The notes: generated by a model not told the origin, from the sequence alone. A DNA stretch of 38,641 nucleotides from CAYWIT01 sp964458415 (GCA_964458415.1 CAYWIT010000023.1:1-38641); one strand, 5' to 3'; counted from the first letter of the stretch, positions 1 through 9,176 are shown. Numbers and translations: made by a program.

Positions 1-1107
1 TGTCGGATATTCGTTGATATAGCCGTTGCCGCCCAGACACTGGATCGCTTCCAGCGCCATCCAGGTGGCCTTTTCGGCGGCGTACAGAATGGCGCCTGCT
101 GCATCCTTGCGCGTGATCTCCTTGCGGTCGCAAGCCTGCCCAACGGCATAGACATAGGCACGGGCGGTATTGAGCGCCACGTACATATCCGCGACCTTGC
201 CTTGCATGAGCTGGAATTCGCCGATGCTCTGGCCGAATTGCTTGCGTTCATGCACATAGGGCAGAACTACGTCCATGCAGGCCTGCATGATGCCGAGCGG
301 TCCTGCTGACAGCACGGCGCGTTCGTAATCAAGGCCGGACATCAGGACCTTGACGCCATCGCCTGCCTTGCCGAGGATGTTTTCTTCCGGCACTTCGCAA
401 TCCTGAAACACCAGCTCGCAGGTGTTCGAGCCGCGCATGCCCAGTTTGTCGAGCTTCTGTGCCGTCGAGAATCCCTTGAAGGTTTTCTCAATAAGGAAAG
501 CCGTAATCCCCTTTGATCCGGCGGCAACATCTGTTTTGGCATAGACGACCAGCGTATCGGCATCCGGTCCGTTGGTGATCCACATTTTGTTGCCGTTGAG
601 AATATAACGATCGCCTTTCCTGTCGGCTTTCAGTTTCATCGAGACAACATCCGATCCGGCCCCCGGCTCGCTCATCGCCAAGGCGCCGATTTTCTTGCCG
701 GCGCAAAGATCGGGCAGATATTTTTTCTTTTGCGCTTCCGTGCCGTTCAGGCGGATCTGGTTGACGCAGAGGTTGGAGAATGCGCCGTAGGAGAGCGCGA
801 TGCTGGCCGAGGCGCGGGAGATTTCCTCCATCGCCACGATATGCTCGATATAGCCCATGCCGGATCCGCCGTATTCCTCCTCGACCGTCAGGCCCAGCAA
901 TCCCAGCTTGCCGAACTCGACCCATAGGCCATTGGGAAATTCATTGGCGCGATCCACTTCGGCGGCAATCGGCGCAATATTATCCTGTGCAAACCGCCGC
1001 ACCGTTTCGCGTAGCATCTCGGCATTCTCGCCCAGCGGGAATTTCAGCGAAGGATAATCCAGAGCTTTGGCTTGATAGGATTCCTTGGTCGCGGTGGCTG
1101 TTTTCAT
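1..1107 (-). CDS. Isovaleryl-CoA dehydrogenase-like acyl-CoA dehydrogenase (3' end cut off by window)
   Basis: FAD-dependent acyl-CoA dehydrogenase. The closest family by motif is isovaleryl-CoA dehydrogenase of leucine catabolism, which oxidises isovaleryl-CoA to 3-methylcrotonyl-CoA and passes electrons to ETF. The 369 visible residues include the N-terminal helical domain, the flavin-contacting segments AMSEPGAGSDV and MWITNGPDAD, the run GLDYERAVLSAGPLG and the FGQSIGEFQLMQGK segment. The Glu in YERAV is where isovaleryl-CoA dehydrogenases keep their catalytic base on helix G; most other acyl-CoA dehydrogenases have it near the C-terminus. The frame is still open at base 1 after GGNGYINEYPT, so about 20 C-terminal residues are missing. 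The start ATG at 1107 follows AGGGAG at good spacing. Substrate specificity (isovaleryl versus another short branched acyl) is inferred. Confidence 0.9.
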   Translation of the reverse strand, partial: MKTATATKESYQAKALDYPSLKFPLGENAEMLRETVRRFAQDNIAPIAAEVDRANEFPNGLWVEFGKLGLLGLTVEEEYGGSGMGYIEHIVAMEEISRASASIALSYGAFSNLCVNQIRLNGTEAQKKKYLPDLCAGKKIGALAMSEPGAGSDVVSMKLKADRKGDRYILNGNKMWITNGPDADTLVVYAKTDVAAGSKGITAFLIEKTFKGFSTAQKLDKLGMRGSNTCELVFQDCEVPEENILGKAGDGVKVLMSGLDYERAVLSAGPLGIMQACMDVVLPYVHERKQFGQSIGEFQLMQGKVADMYVALNTARAYVYAVGQACDRKEITRKDAAGAILYAAEKATWMALEAIQCLGGNGYINEYPT

Positions 1108-1251
1108 GGTTGATTCTCCCTTTCCCCAAAACCTAACGTAAAAGGAGAAAAAGGGCGATATCTCATATAGTTATACATAATATATTGACGTAAAGAAAAA
1201 AAAGGATAGGGTGTATGAATTATTATTCACCTCTTTAGAAGGAAAAAAGTC

Positions 1252-1638
1252 ATGTCAAAAGCCGTCAAGCTCGTAACCGCTTTTATTGCCGCTAGTTCTA
1301 TAGGTATCGGTGCACATACCGCTTTTGAAGCTTCCAGTCACCCTGCGAAAGAACAATCTACAATGTTTCATGTCACTTTTGATTCGGCGGGCGATGAAGG
1401 AGTCAAAAAAGCGCAGGGGTGTCTGAAGAAAATCGAAGCGGACCAAGCCTGTTCGTCAGATGAGGTAAAAAATCTTGTTAACATGAAAAATAATGAAAAA
1501 AATTTCGTTCAGGGCAGCGGACTGATGCTCATGGGCTCGTTGATACTGCTTGGCGCGGGAGCCGGGTTGCGGAAAGAAGAATCATCTCGGAAAAGCAACA
1601 GGCCTGACGTACCCCCCAACCCCGGCCTGACCATGTAG
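1252..1638 (+). CDS. Small exported or membrane protein, unknown function
   Basis: A 128-residue protein of no family I recognise. Residues 1-27 form a signal peptide or membrane anchor: Lys near the start, then a hydrophobic run VTAFIAASSIGIGAH. The middle is hydrophilic and holds two cysteines, in QGCLKK and QACSSDE, which could form a disulfide outside the cytoplasm. Residues about 86-106 (GSGLMLMGSLILLGAGAGL) form a second hydrophobic segment, followed by a charged, proline-containing tail. A purine-rich site (GAAGGAAAAAAG) precedes the ATG. A TTGACG box lies at 1185-1190, but no good -10 sits at normal spacing. It stands alone between the divergent acyl-CoA dehydrogenase gene and the convergent mgtE, whose stop codon is 35 bases beyond this one. 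Confidence 0.7.
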   Translation: MSKAVKLVTAFIAASSIGIGAHTAFEASSHPAKEQSTMFHVTFDSAGDEGVKKAQGCLKKIEADQACSSDEVKNLVNMKNNEKNFVQGSGLMLMGSLILLGAGAGLRKEESSRKSNRPDVPPNPGLTM

Positions 1639-1673
1639 GAAAGCAGAAAAAGTAAAGTCGCGTGGCGAAGGAC

Positions 1674-3083
1674 TTACAGCAGGAACAGTGTTGCCAGCCC
1701 TAAAAAAGCAAAAAAACCGACGACATCCGTCACCGTTGTCAAAAGGACACCGGAGGCTGGGGCGGGATCCCGTCCGAGTTTGTCCAGCGCCACGGGAATC
1801 AGCGCCCCGAACAGTCCGGCGGCAACCAGATTGACAACCATGGCGGCGGCGATGACGATGCCCAGCGCCGGATTGCCGAACCAGCCCCAGACGATCAGGC
1901 CCATCAGCACGGCAAAAAGGAGGCCGTTGATGAGCCCGACAATGGTTTCCTTGCCGATCACGCGGTTGGCGTTGGCGGCAGAGAGTTCTTTGGTGGCCAG
2001 AGCGCGGATGGCGACGGACAAGGCCTGTGTTCCGGCGTTTCCGCCCATCGAGGCGACGATTGGCATCAGAATGGCAAGGGCGACGACCTTCTCGATGGAG
2101 TCTTCAAAAAGGCGAATAACGAGCGAGGCTGCCACCGCCGTCAAAAGATTAACGGCCAGCCATGAAAAGCGCGAGCGGGCGGTAGTGACCACAGGGCGGA
2201 AAATGTCGGTGTCGCGCACGCCCCCCATTTTCAGGAAGTCTTCCTCGGCCTCTTCGTCGATAATATCGACGATATCGTCAACGGTGATCATGCCGACCAG
2301 TTTGCCGTCCTCATTGACGACGGGGGCGGAGAGCAGATCCTTGCGCCGGAACAGGTGGGCGATTTCCTCCTGATCCATGGCAATAGGGATGCTGGTATGG
2401 TCCTCCTCCGCCAGTGTTTCGATTTTAATCGGGCGCTGGGCGCAGAGCAGGCGGCTGAGGGCGACAGAACCGGCAAAGCCATGCTGCGCATCGACAATGA
2501 AAACGTCATAGAATTTATCCGGCAGGGCTTCGGCGGCGGCACGTAAATAGTCAACCGCCTTGCCGACGGTCCAGAATCTTGGCACGGCGACGAATTCCCT
2601 CTGCATCAGGCGGCCGGCCGTATACTCGGGAAAGCTGAGGCCTTCTTCAACCGCCGCCCGTACCCGCCGGGACAGGTGGCGCATGATGTCGGCGCGCCGG
2701 GCTTCATCAAGGCCGTTGATAATGGTGATAGCGTCATCGCTATCGAGCGCGTCCACGATGGCGGCGACGTGCAGGGCCGACATTTCGCCCAGCACTTCAT
2801 TCAGGATGTCTTCATCAAGGTAGAGGAAGGATTCAGGATCAATCCCGTCTTCGATGATATCCACCAGTTTTCGCCGCGTGGCACTGTCTGTCTTGCTGAG
2901 GAGTTCCGCGACGTCCGGCGGCGGCAGTTCGTGGCAGAGCTCCTGAATACGGTCGGTATAGCCTTCTTCGAGAAGCTCGCGAATCTCGCGGATAAAGGAA
3001 TCGGCAAGGCCGATCTGCTGTCCCGTTTCTGCTTCCGGGGCGGGGACGGGAGACGGCGGCGTGTCCGCGTGGACTTCCGTCAT
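1674..3083 (-). CDS. mgtE: Magnesium transporter MgtE
   Basis: Mg2+-selective inner-membrane channel/transporter, 469 residues, the normal family length. Domain order fits MgtE: an acidic N-terminal helical-repeat domain (about 25-150), a CBS pair (about 155-285, with APVVNEDGKLVGMITVDD), then a membrane domain from about 305 to the end with five hydrophobic segments. The family signature PIVASMGGNAGTQAL is present, as is a pore-region Asp in TTVTDVVG near residue 453. In known MgtE the N and CBS domains sense cytosolic Mg2+ and close the pore. The start was set at the ATG at 3083 because it overlaps the malic enzyme stop as ATGA and has AAGGGGC upstream. A longer frame to 3140 would intrude into the upstream gene. 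The two genes are therefore probably translationally coupled. Confidence 0.95.
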   Translation of the reverse strand: MTEVHADTPPSPVPAPEAETGQQIGLADSFIREIRELLEEGYTDRIQELCHELPPPDVAELLSKTDSATRRKLVDIIEDGIDPESFLYLDEDILNEVLGEMSALHVAAIVDALDSDDAITIINGLDEARRADIMRHLSRRVRAAVEEGLSFPEYTAGRLMQREFVAVPRFWTVGKAVDYLRAAAEALPDKFYDVFIVDAQHGFAGSVALSRLLCAQRPIKIETLAEEDHTSIPIAMDQEEIAHLFRRKDLLSAPVVNEDGKLVGMITVDDIVDIIDEEAEEDFLKMGGVRDTDIFRPVVTTARSRFSWLAVNLLTAVAASLVIRLFEDSIEKVVALAILMPIVASMGGNAGTQALSVAIRALATKELSAANANRVIGKETIVGLINGLLFAVLMGLIVWGWFGNPALGIVIAAAMVVNLVAAGLFGALIPVALDKLGRDPAPASGVLLTTVTDVVGFFAFLGLATLFLL

Positions 3084-5401
3084 GGCTGCCCCTTCCGTTT
3101 TTCTTCCTCCGTGCGGGGGGTGGCCTGTATTTGCGCACAAACGCAGGCATAGGCCGTGGCGTTGACGATGCCGCGCGGGGTAACAGAGGGTATCAGGACA
3201 TGCGCGGGTTTGGCGGCTCCCAGCAGCAGCGGTCCGACAGCGATCCCGTCGCCCAGTGTGCGCAGCATATGAAAGGTGATATTGGCGGCGTCGATGTTGG
3301 GCATGAGCAGGAGATTGGCTTGTCCCTTCAACTCGGATTCCGGCAGCATGATGTCGCGGATTTCCTCGGACAGTGCGGCAGAGGCGGTCATTTCGCCTTC
3401 GACCTCGAGGTGCGGGGCGCGTTCCTTGATCAGGCGGGTAGCCACGCGCATTTTAACGGCGTCCGGACGGTCAAGGCTGCCGAAATCGGAATGCGAGAGC
3501 AGCGCAATCTTCGGTTCCAGACCAAAACGGCGGACTTCATCTGCGGCCATGATCGCCATATCGCAGAGCTGTTCTGCTGTCGGGTTCGGATTGACAAAGG
3601 CATCGCAGAGAAACAGCGTGCCCTTGGAGAGGATCAGAACATTGAGCGCGGCATAGGTCTGCATTCCCGAAGCATGGCCGAGAATGTCGGTGACGTATTT
3701 GAAATGACGGTCATAGCGTCCGGTTGTGCCGCAGATCAGCGCGTCGGCATCACCCTTATGAACCATCAGCGCCGCAATGACCGAGTTGCGCGTGCGGACC
3801 ATCTGTTTGGCGATGGCGGGTGTGACTCCCTTGCGGCCCATGATCTGGTGATATGTTGACCAGTAATCCTTGAACCGCGGATCGGAATCGGGGTTGACCA
3901 GTTCAAAGTCGCGGTCCTTTTTCAGGCGCAGGCCAAGTTTTTTGATACGGTCGGCAATGATGTTGCTCCGTCCGATCAACAGGGGACGGGCAATGCCATC
4001 GTCGATAATCGCCTGCACGGCATGGAGTACGCGCGCATCCTCGCCCTCGGCAAAAACGATGCGTTTGGGGTCGAGCGCGGCGCGGGTATAAAGCGGGCGC
4101 ATCAGCTGACCGGATTTGAAAACGTATTTTTCCAGCTGCTGGCGATAGGCTTTGAAGTCCGTAATCGGGCGCGTGGCGACGCCGCTTTTCATGGCGGCGC
4201 GGGCAACGGCCGGTGGCAGTTCCAGGATTAGGCGGGGATCAAAGGGCTTGGGGATCAGATATTCCGGGCCGAATTGCAGCGGAACATCGCCGTAAACATC
4301 GGCCACAGTCGCGCTGGTTTCCGCCATGGTCAGTTCGGAGAGAGCCTTGACGCAGGCCAGCTTCATGGCTTCATTGATTGTGGTTGCGCCGACATCTAGG
4401 GCGCCGCGAAAAATAAAGGGGAAACAAAGCGCGTTATTGACTTGATTGGGATAATCCGAACGTCCGGTGCAGATGATGGCATCGGGTCTGGCGGCCATGG
4501 CTTCTTCCGGCATGATTTCCGGCGTGGGATTGGCCAGCGCCATGATCAACGGGGCGTCGGCCATGGATTTCACCATCGCCTTGTCCAGAACATTCGGGGC
4601 AGAAAGCCCCAGAAAAACGTCGGCTCCCTTGATGACTTCTTTCAACAGGCGGGCCTTGGTATCCTGCGCAAAGGGCTTTTTGATTTCGTCCATGCTGACG
4701 TTGCGGCCCTTCCAGACCACGCCATCCTTGTCGGTGAGGGTGATGTTCTTCTTTGGCAGTCCCAGGGCGACCAGCAGATTGACGCAGGCCATGGCAGCGG
4801 CTCCGGCGCCGGATGTGACAAGCTTGACTTCCTTTAGATTGCGGCCGGAATATTTGATCCAGTTGGTGAAAGCGGCGCCGACGATGATAGCGGTGCCGTG
4901 CTGGTCGTCATGAAAGACAGGAATCTTCATGCGTTCTTTCAGGCGCCGCTCGATCTCGAAACATTCGGGAGCCTTGATATCCTCGAGGTTGATGCCGCCA
5001 AAGGAGGGTTCCAGCGCGGCGACGACGTCGACGATTTTATCGATATCCGTTTCGGCGATTTCGAGATCGACAGCGTCGATACCGGAGAACTTTTTGAACA
5101 GGACGGCCTTGCCTTCCATGACCGGTTTGGCAGCCAGCGGGCCGATATCGCCCAGACCGAGCACGGCGGTGCCATTGGTGATCACGGCCACCAGATTGCC
5201 GCGGGCGGTATAGTCGAAGGCGGTCAGCGGATCGGCGGCAATCTCCAGACAGGGAGCCGCAACGCCGGGAGAGTAAGCCAGCGCCAGATCGCTTTGCGTT
5301 GCGAGCGCTTTGGTGGGGGTGATAGATATTTTACCAGGCCCGTTCGGGCTCTTATGGTAGTCTAAGGCGTTCTGGTAAAACGTATCTTTTTTGAGGACCA
5401 T
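3080..5401 (-). CDS. maeB: Malic enzyme fused to phosphotransacetylase-like domain (MaeB type)
   Basis: Oxidative decarboxylation of malate to pyruvate with reduction of NAD(P), requiring Mg2+ or Mn2+. About 773 residues, matching the large bacterial malic enzymes (about 760-770). Residues about 10-430 are the malic domain: SPGVAAPCLEI, TNGTAVLGLGDIG, the metal-site region LEDIKAPECFEIE, and a Rossmann segment TSGAGAAAMA. Residues about 440-760 resemble phosphate acetyltransferase (RIVFAEGEDARVLHA, ICGTTGRYD). In studied homologues this part is thought regulatory and does not have acetyltransferase activity. Cofactor preference cannot be read reliably. The start is one of two adjacent ATGs (5404 or 5401); GGAG spacing favours 5401. 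It is followed directly by mgtE with an ATGA overlap. Confidence 0.93.
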   Translation of the reverse strand: MVLKKDTFYQNALDYHKSPNGPGKISITPTKALATQSDLALAYSPGVAAPCLEIAADPLTAFDYTARGNLVAVITNGTAVLGLGDIGPLAAKPVMEGKAVLFKKFSGIDAVDLEIAETDIDKIVDVVAALEPSFGGINLEDIKAPECFEIERRLKERMKIPVFHDDQHGTAIIVGAAFTNWIKYSGRNLKEVKLVTSGAGAAAMACVNLLVALGLPKKNITLTDKDGVVWKGRNVSMDEIKKPFAQDTKARLLKEVIKGADVFLGLSAPNVLDKAMVKSMADAPLIMALANPTPEIMPEEAMAARPDAIICTGRSDYPNQVNNALCFPFIFRGALDVGATTINEAMKLACVKALSELTMAETSATVADVYGDVPLQFGPEYLIPKPFDPRLILELPPAVARAAMKSGVATRPITDFKAYRQQLEKYVFKSGQLMRPLYTRAALDPKRIVFAEGEDARVLHAVQAIIDDGIARPLLIGRSNIIADRIKKLGLRLKKDRDFELVNPDSDPRFKDYWSTYHQIMGRKGVTPAIAKQMVRTRNSVIAALMVHKGDADALICGTTGRYDRHFKYVTDILGHASGMQTYAALNVLILSKGTLFLCDAFVNPNPTAEQLCDMAIMAADEVRRFGLEPKIALLSHSDFGSLDRPDAVKMRVATRLIKERAPHLEVEGEMTASAALSEEIRDIMLPESELKGQANLLLMPNIDAANITFHMLRTLGDGIAVGPLLLGAAKPAHVLIPSVTPRGIVNATAYACVCAQIQATPRTEEEKRKGQP

Positions 5402-5544
5402 CATGATTCTCCGGGGAGGGACGTCGCAATCTTCAGAAAATACGCTAACACAAAATCTGAAGTTTTTTTCTATCTGTTTCAAAAATAAGTGTAAACTGGC
5501 AGCTATTGTCATAATTAATCTTTTTTTAAACAGGAGCGCTTACA

Positions 5545-5973
5545 ATGAACAAAAGAACAGGGGGACAAATGGGGCAGACGGGCCAGCCAGAGCAGCCAGA
5601 GCAGCCAGAGCTGCAGACCAAGGCCGAGTTGGAAGAGCAGCTCGAAAGGATCATGACAGAAAAACTGGCGGCGAATGTCGCGCGGGTAGAGGCGTTTTTC
5701 AAAAAGGGCACGCTGATAGGCAAGCAGCACGAGGCTGAAGAACTTTTGAAAAACGGCGACACGCTTTTTTTTGATGGTCACGTTTATTGGGGTATTTCGA
5801 TTCCGTATGACCGCCATTTCAACGGCCAGTCGGAATCAATGACCGACGCTTTGACCTATATCCGCAACGCCCTGAAGTGGCTGCGCAAGGATATTTATCA
5901 GGGCGACGGCGAGACCGAGGTGATCTGCTATCTCAAACCCGGTCCGGAAACGGTGGAGATCCCGAATGAGTAG
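5545..5973 (+). CDS. Hypothetical protein with QPE-repeat N-terminus
   Basis: A 142-residue soluble protein that I do not recognise. Residues about 13-23 carry QPE repeated three times, followed by a charged helical stretch (KAELEEQLERIMTEKL) that could be a short coiled coil, then a compact domain from about 60 with conserved-looking aromatics (LFFDGHVYWGISIPYDRHF, ALKWLRKDIY). There is no signal peptide or membrane segment. A good ribosome site (CAGGAG) lies 9 bases before the ATG. Its last 8 bases overlap the start of the next gene, so the two are almost certainly co-translated and probably act together. The divergent malic enzyme gene begins about 140 bases upstream. Confidence 0.75.
   Translation: MNKRTGGQMGQTGQPEQPEQPELQTKAELEEQLERIMTEKLAANVARVEAFFKKGTLIGKQHEAEELLKNGDTLFFDGHVYWGISIPYDRHFNGQSESMTDALTYIRNALKWLRKDIYQGDGETEVICYLKPGPETVEIPNE
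5584..5610 (+). repeat. Three tandem 9-bp units (Gln-Pro-Glu)
   Basis: CAGCCAGAG occurs three times in perfect tandem inside the N-terminal coding region of the 142-residue hypothetical protein, giving QPEQPEQPE. Identical units with no synonymous drift suggest recent slippage and possible length variation between strains. Being a multiple of three, copy-number change would keep the frame. Confidence 0.9.
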
Positions 5974-7105
5974 TTATGAAATTCTGTCGCAGGATGAAGT
6001 GAAAAAACTTCACCAGAATTTCAAAGATAAGCTGCTTTCCATGCTGATCCGCCAGTTGCCCAAGAAAATTCGCGGCAATCGCATCGACGAGGTGGTTGTG
6101 CTCGATGCCGGATGCGATCTCGTCATAACCGCCATGCGTTATGGCGATGAACTGCGTCCGAAGGAGTTTGGCGAACTTATGAATGAGGGGCCGGAGGCGT
6201 TGCGCCGCCGCAAAGCCGAAATCGAGACGCTGGGGAGTCCTTTCACGCCATACCAGCAGCTCAGGATCGACAATGCCGCCGCGACGCGCAAGGAAAGTCC
6301 GGAAGTCAGCGCGGTCTTTGGCGAGCAGGACAGGATATACCTGCGGATCAAGGATACGATGCCGTCACCGCTCGAAAATCTCGTCATGGCCAAACTGGAA
6401 GAAAAGGGGTATCGTCTTCTGGATTACAAGGCCGGATACGCCACCGATGCCGCCGGAAAGCAGAAATTCCGCATTGGCAAGCTTCTTGCCGACGATCCCG
6501 ATATGATGCGTCTTTTTTCCCAGGACCCTTTTCGTGTAACGGAACCGATTATTGTCCTGTCACGGAATGCGGATGACATTGCCCGTATGTCGGCGGATCG
6601 CGGCTGGGACAGCTGCATGTCCCCCGATGCGCCGGAAGCGAAGTTCACGGACCATGTCCCTGAGGACATACGCCAGGGCGCTGTTATCGCTTATCTGATT
6701 ACACCTGACGATCCGCATATACATGATCCGCTGGCCCGCATCATGATAAAGCCTTACCGCGAAATACATGATGGCGGGGAGCTTTTCGATCCTGATTTTG
6801 CCAACGATCATCCCTTGCGGGCCGGGTTTCTCAAGGCGATCGGAAAAGTCGCCTCATTCCCGTTGCTTCCTTTTCTTAAGCCGCGTGCGCGTATTTTCAT
6901 GGCTGGAAATCCCTATGGCATCGGCACGCCCGGATTTGAAAAGTCCCTGCGCGATTTTATCGAGGACAACTTCAATCGCAATAAAGCGGGAAAGTTCGAA
7001 ATGTCTCCCGGACTTTACCTCGACGAGCAGCCGTTGCGCATCGAGCGCAAGGAGGGCGTCATATCGCCGCTCTACGAAAGGCGCGCGCCTGAATCTATTT
7101 TTTAG
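5966..7105 (+). CDS. Hypothetical protein, second gene of an unknown two-gene operon
   Basis: A 379-residue cytoplasmic-looking protein that I cannot assign. Visible parts: a helical N-terminus (about 1-40); a region with LDAGCDLVITAMRYGD; a central segment IIVLSRNADDIARMS followed by DRGWDSCMSPD (about 190-225); then GAVIAYLITPDDPHIHDPLARIMIKPY (two pieces of one conserved-looking block). The order 'SRxxxDIxxMSxxRGWxSCM ... GxxIAYLI ... DPLxRxxIKP' looks like a catalytic or binding core with an invariant-looking Cys, but no family name can be given. The C-terminus is rich in aromatics and charges. The start codon lies within the end of the upstream gene (8-base overlap). The stop overlaps the ligA stop on the other strand by 11 bases, so no terminator separates the convergent genes. 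Confidence 0.8.
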   Translation: MSSYEILSQDEVKKLHQNFKDKLLSMLIRQLPKKIRGNRIDEVVVLDAGCDLVITAMRYGDELRPKEFGELMNEGPEALRRRKAEIETLGSPFTPYQQLRIDNAAATRKESPEVSAVFGEQDRIYLRIKDTMPSPLENLVMAKLEEKGYRLLDYKAGYATDAAGKQKFRIGKLLADDPDMMRLFSQDPFRVTEPIIVLSRNADDIARMSADRGWDSCMSPDAPEAKFTDHVPEDIRQGAVIAYLITPDDPHIHDPLARIMIKPYREIHDGGELFDPDFANDHPLRAGFLKAIGKVASFPLLPFLKPRARIFMAGNPYGIGTPGFEKSLRDFIEDNFNRNKAGKFEMSPGLYLDEQPLRIERKEGVISPLYERRAPESIF

Positions 7106-9176
7106 CGATCAGCTCCAGCCACGCGTCCTCGCTCAGGACTTTGATCCCCAACTCTGCGGCCTTTTTCAGCTTGGACCCGGCATCCTCTCCGGCGACAACA
7201 AAATCCGTCTTGCCGGAAACAGATCCTGCCGCATGCGCGCCGAGCGCTTCGGCCTGCGCTTTGGCCTCTTCACGGCTCATGCGGAGCAGTTTTCCGGTGA
7301 AGACGACGGTCTTTCCGGCGACGACGGAGTCCGCGGTTTGAGGGCGCGGGCTGTCCTCGATAGTGATTTCATTGCGCAAATCGGCGATAACGTCGCTGTT
7401 GTGCTTTTCGGAAAAAAAAGCGATCAGATCCGCTGCTACGGCGGGGCCGACGTCGCCGATGGAAACCAACTCGCCATAGGCGGCGCTCTCCGGATTTTTT
7501 GCCGCCTGCAGCGCGGATTGCAGGCGGTCGAGACTCTGGTAGTGCCGCGCCAGTTTTTTTGCGGTGGCTTGTCCGGTTTGCCGGATGCCGAGCGCGAAAA
7601 TAAACCTGTCCAGCGGGATGTTCCGGCGTCTTTCAATAGCCTCAAGCAGGTTTTTGACCGAGAGCGCGCCCCATCCCTCGCGGGTTTTCAGCGACTGGGC
7701 ATGTTGTTGCAGGCGAAAAATATCCGCCGGAGTTTTGATCAGGGATTCATCGTAAAATTCGCGGATGATTTTGTCGCCCAGTCCTTCGATGTCAAAAGCG
7801 TTGCGGCTGACAAAATGTTTCAGGCGTTCGACCGCCTGCGCCGGGCAGATCAGGCCGCTGGTACAGCGGCGGGCGGCCTCGCCTTCCTCGCGCACGGCCA
7901 GACTGCCGCATTCCGGGCAATGGTCGGGGAATTTAAAGGGCTTGCTGTTGCCCTTATGCCTGATGACAGAAACGATCTGCGGGATAACGTCTCCTGCGCG
8001 TTGGATGACAACATCATCCCCTTCGCGGATATCTTTACGGGCGATTTCATCTTCATTGTGCAGTGTGGCGCGGGAGACGATGACGCCGCCGACGTTAATG
8101 GGTTCCAGTTCCGCCACCGGCGTCAGCGTGCCAGTGCGCCCGACTTGTATGACGATTCTATGCAGGATGGTTTCGGCCTGCTCGGCGGGAAATTTATGCG
8201 CCGTGGCCCAGCGGGGCGAGCGGCTGATAAAACCGAGACGCTTCTGGTAGTCCAGATCGTTCACTTTATAGACGACGCCATCAAGGTCATAGGCAATATC
8301 CGGTCTTTGCGCGTAGATATCGCTGTGGGCTTGCAACAACTGCCTTGCGTCTGCGGCCAGCATTGCCGGCTCCGGAACGGAAAAGCCGAAACCCTGCAAT
8401 TTTTTGCGGATACCGTCTTGCGTTTTGGCAAGGGGGGCGGAAGTTTCGCCCAGCGCATAGCCAAAAAACCTCAGCGGGCGCTTTGCCGTGATGCACGGAT
8501 CAAGCTGGCGCAGTGATCCGGCCGCCGCATTGCGCGGGTTGGCAAAGATTTTTTCGTTGTCTTTTTCCTGCTGGTGATTGAGACGCATGAAATCGGCGCG
8601 GGTAATATAGACCTCGCCGCGCACTTCCAGAATATCCGGCGGCGCGCCGGAAAGCCTCTGCGGAATGTCGGCAATGGTCTGAATGTTCGCGGTTACATCT
8701 TCGCCTTCTTCGCCGTCGCCGCGGGTGGCGGCCTGTACCAGGACGCCCTGTGCATAGCGGAGCGAGCAGGACAGGCCGTCGATTTTCGGTTCGGCCAGAA
8801 ATTGCAGCGGGGCATCGGCGGGCAGGACCAGAAATTTACGTACCCGTTCGACAAAGTCATGCACATCCTCCGCGCTGAAACTATTGGCGAGGGAAAGCAT
8901 CGGCACGGCGTGACGGACCTTGGAAAACTCGCGCGCAGGTTTCGCGCCGATTGATCGTGTCGGGCTGTCGGGGGCGGCCAGCGCCGGATATTCCTTTTCA
9001 ATGGCCAGCAGGCGTCTTTTCAGCGCGTCATATTCCGCGTCGGAGATTTCCGGCGTGTCTTTTTGGTGATAAAGGATATCGTGATGGCGGATCTTCTCCG
9101 TCAGAGCGGCGGCTTCCTGCGCAACGGTGGCGGGGATTGTTTGTCCGGTGTTAGCGGCGTTATGCGGCGACATCAT
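7095..9176 (-). CDS. ligA: NAD+-dependent DNA ligase LigA
   Basis: Seals single-strand nicks in replication and repair using NAD+. About 693 residues, normal for the family. Order: domain Ia (HHDILYHQKDTPEISDAEYD, which binds NAD), adenylation domain with catalytic Lys131 in AEPKIDGLS, OB fold, a four-cysteine zinc finger (CPECG followed by RRCTSGLIC), helix-hairpin-helix repeats, and a C-terminal BRCT domain (VAGKTVVFTGKL to the end). The start is at paired ATGs (9176/9173) overlapping the recN stop by 14-17 bases, so it is coupled to recN. A longer upstream extension would lie inside recN and is not family-like. The recN-ligA order is common in Alphaproteobacteria. Confidence 0.96.
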   Translation of the reverse strand: MMSPHNAANTGQTIPATVAQEAAALTEKIRHHDILYHQKDTPEISDAEYDALKRRLLAIEKEYPALAAPDSPTRSIGAKPAREFSKVRHAVPMLSLANSFSAEDVHDFVERVRKFLVLPADAPLQFLAEPKIDGLSCSLRYAQGVLVQAATRGDGEEGEDVTANIQTIADIPQRLSGAPPDILEVRGEVYITRADFMRLNHQQEKDNEKIFANPRNAAAGSLRQLDPCITAKRPLRFFGYALGETSAPLAKTQDGIRKKLQGFGFSVPEPAMLAADARQLLQAHSDIYAQRPDIAYDLDGVVYKVNDLDYQKRLGFISRSPRWATAHKFPAEQAETILHRIVIQVGRTGTLTPVAELEPINVGGVIVSRATLHNEDEIARKDIREGDDVVIQRAGDVIPQIVSVIRHKGNSKPFKFPDHCPECGSLAVREEGEAARRCTSGLICPAQAVERLKHFVSRNAFDIEGLGDKIIREFYDESLIKTPADIFRLQQHAQSLKTREGWGALSVKNLLEAIERRRNIPLDRFIFALGIRQTGQATAKKLARHYQSLDRLQSALQAAKNPESAAYGELVSIGDVGPAVAADLIAFFSEKHNSDVIADLRNEITIEDSPRPQTADSVVAGKTVVFTGKLLRMSREEAKAQAEALGAHAAGSVSGKTDFVVAGEDAGSKLKKAAELGIKVLSEDAWLELIAKK

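Noticed and set aside
3084..3140. Longer mgtE start at 3140
   Set aside because: It lies within the malic enzyme gene, while the ATGA overlap at 3083 with a good ribosome site explains the start.
6768..8516. 582-codon open frame on the + strand
   Set aside because: It lies antisense to ligA and overlaps the end of the 5966-7105 gene. Composition is an antisense shadow of a GC-biased gene, and no ribosome site or motifs are seen.
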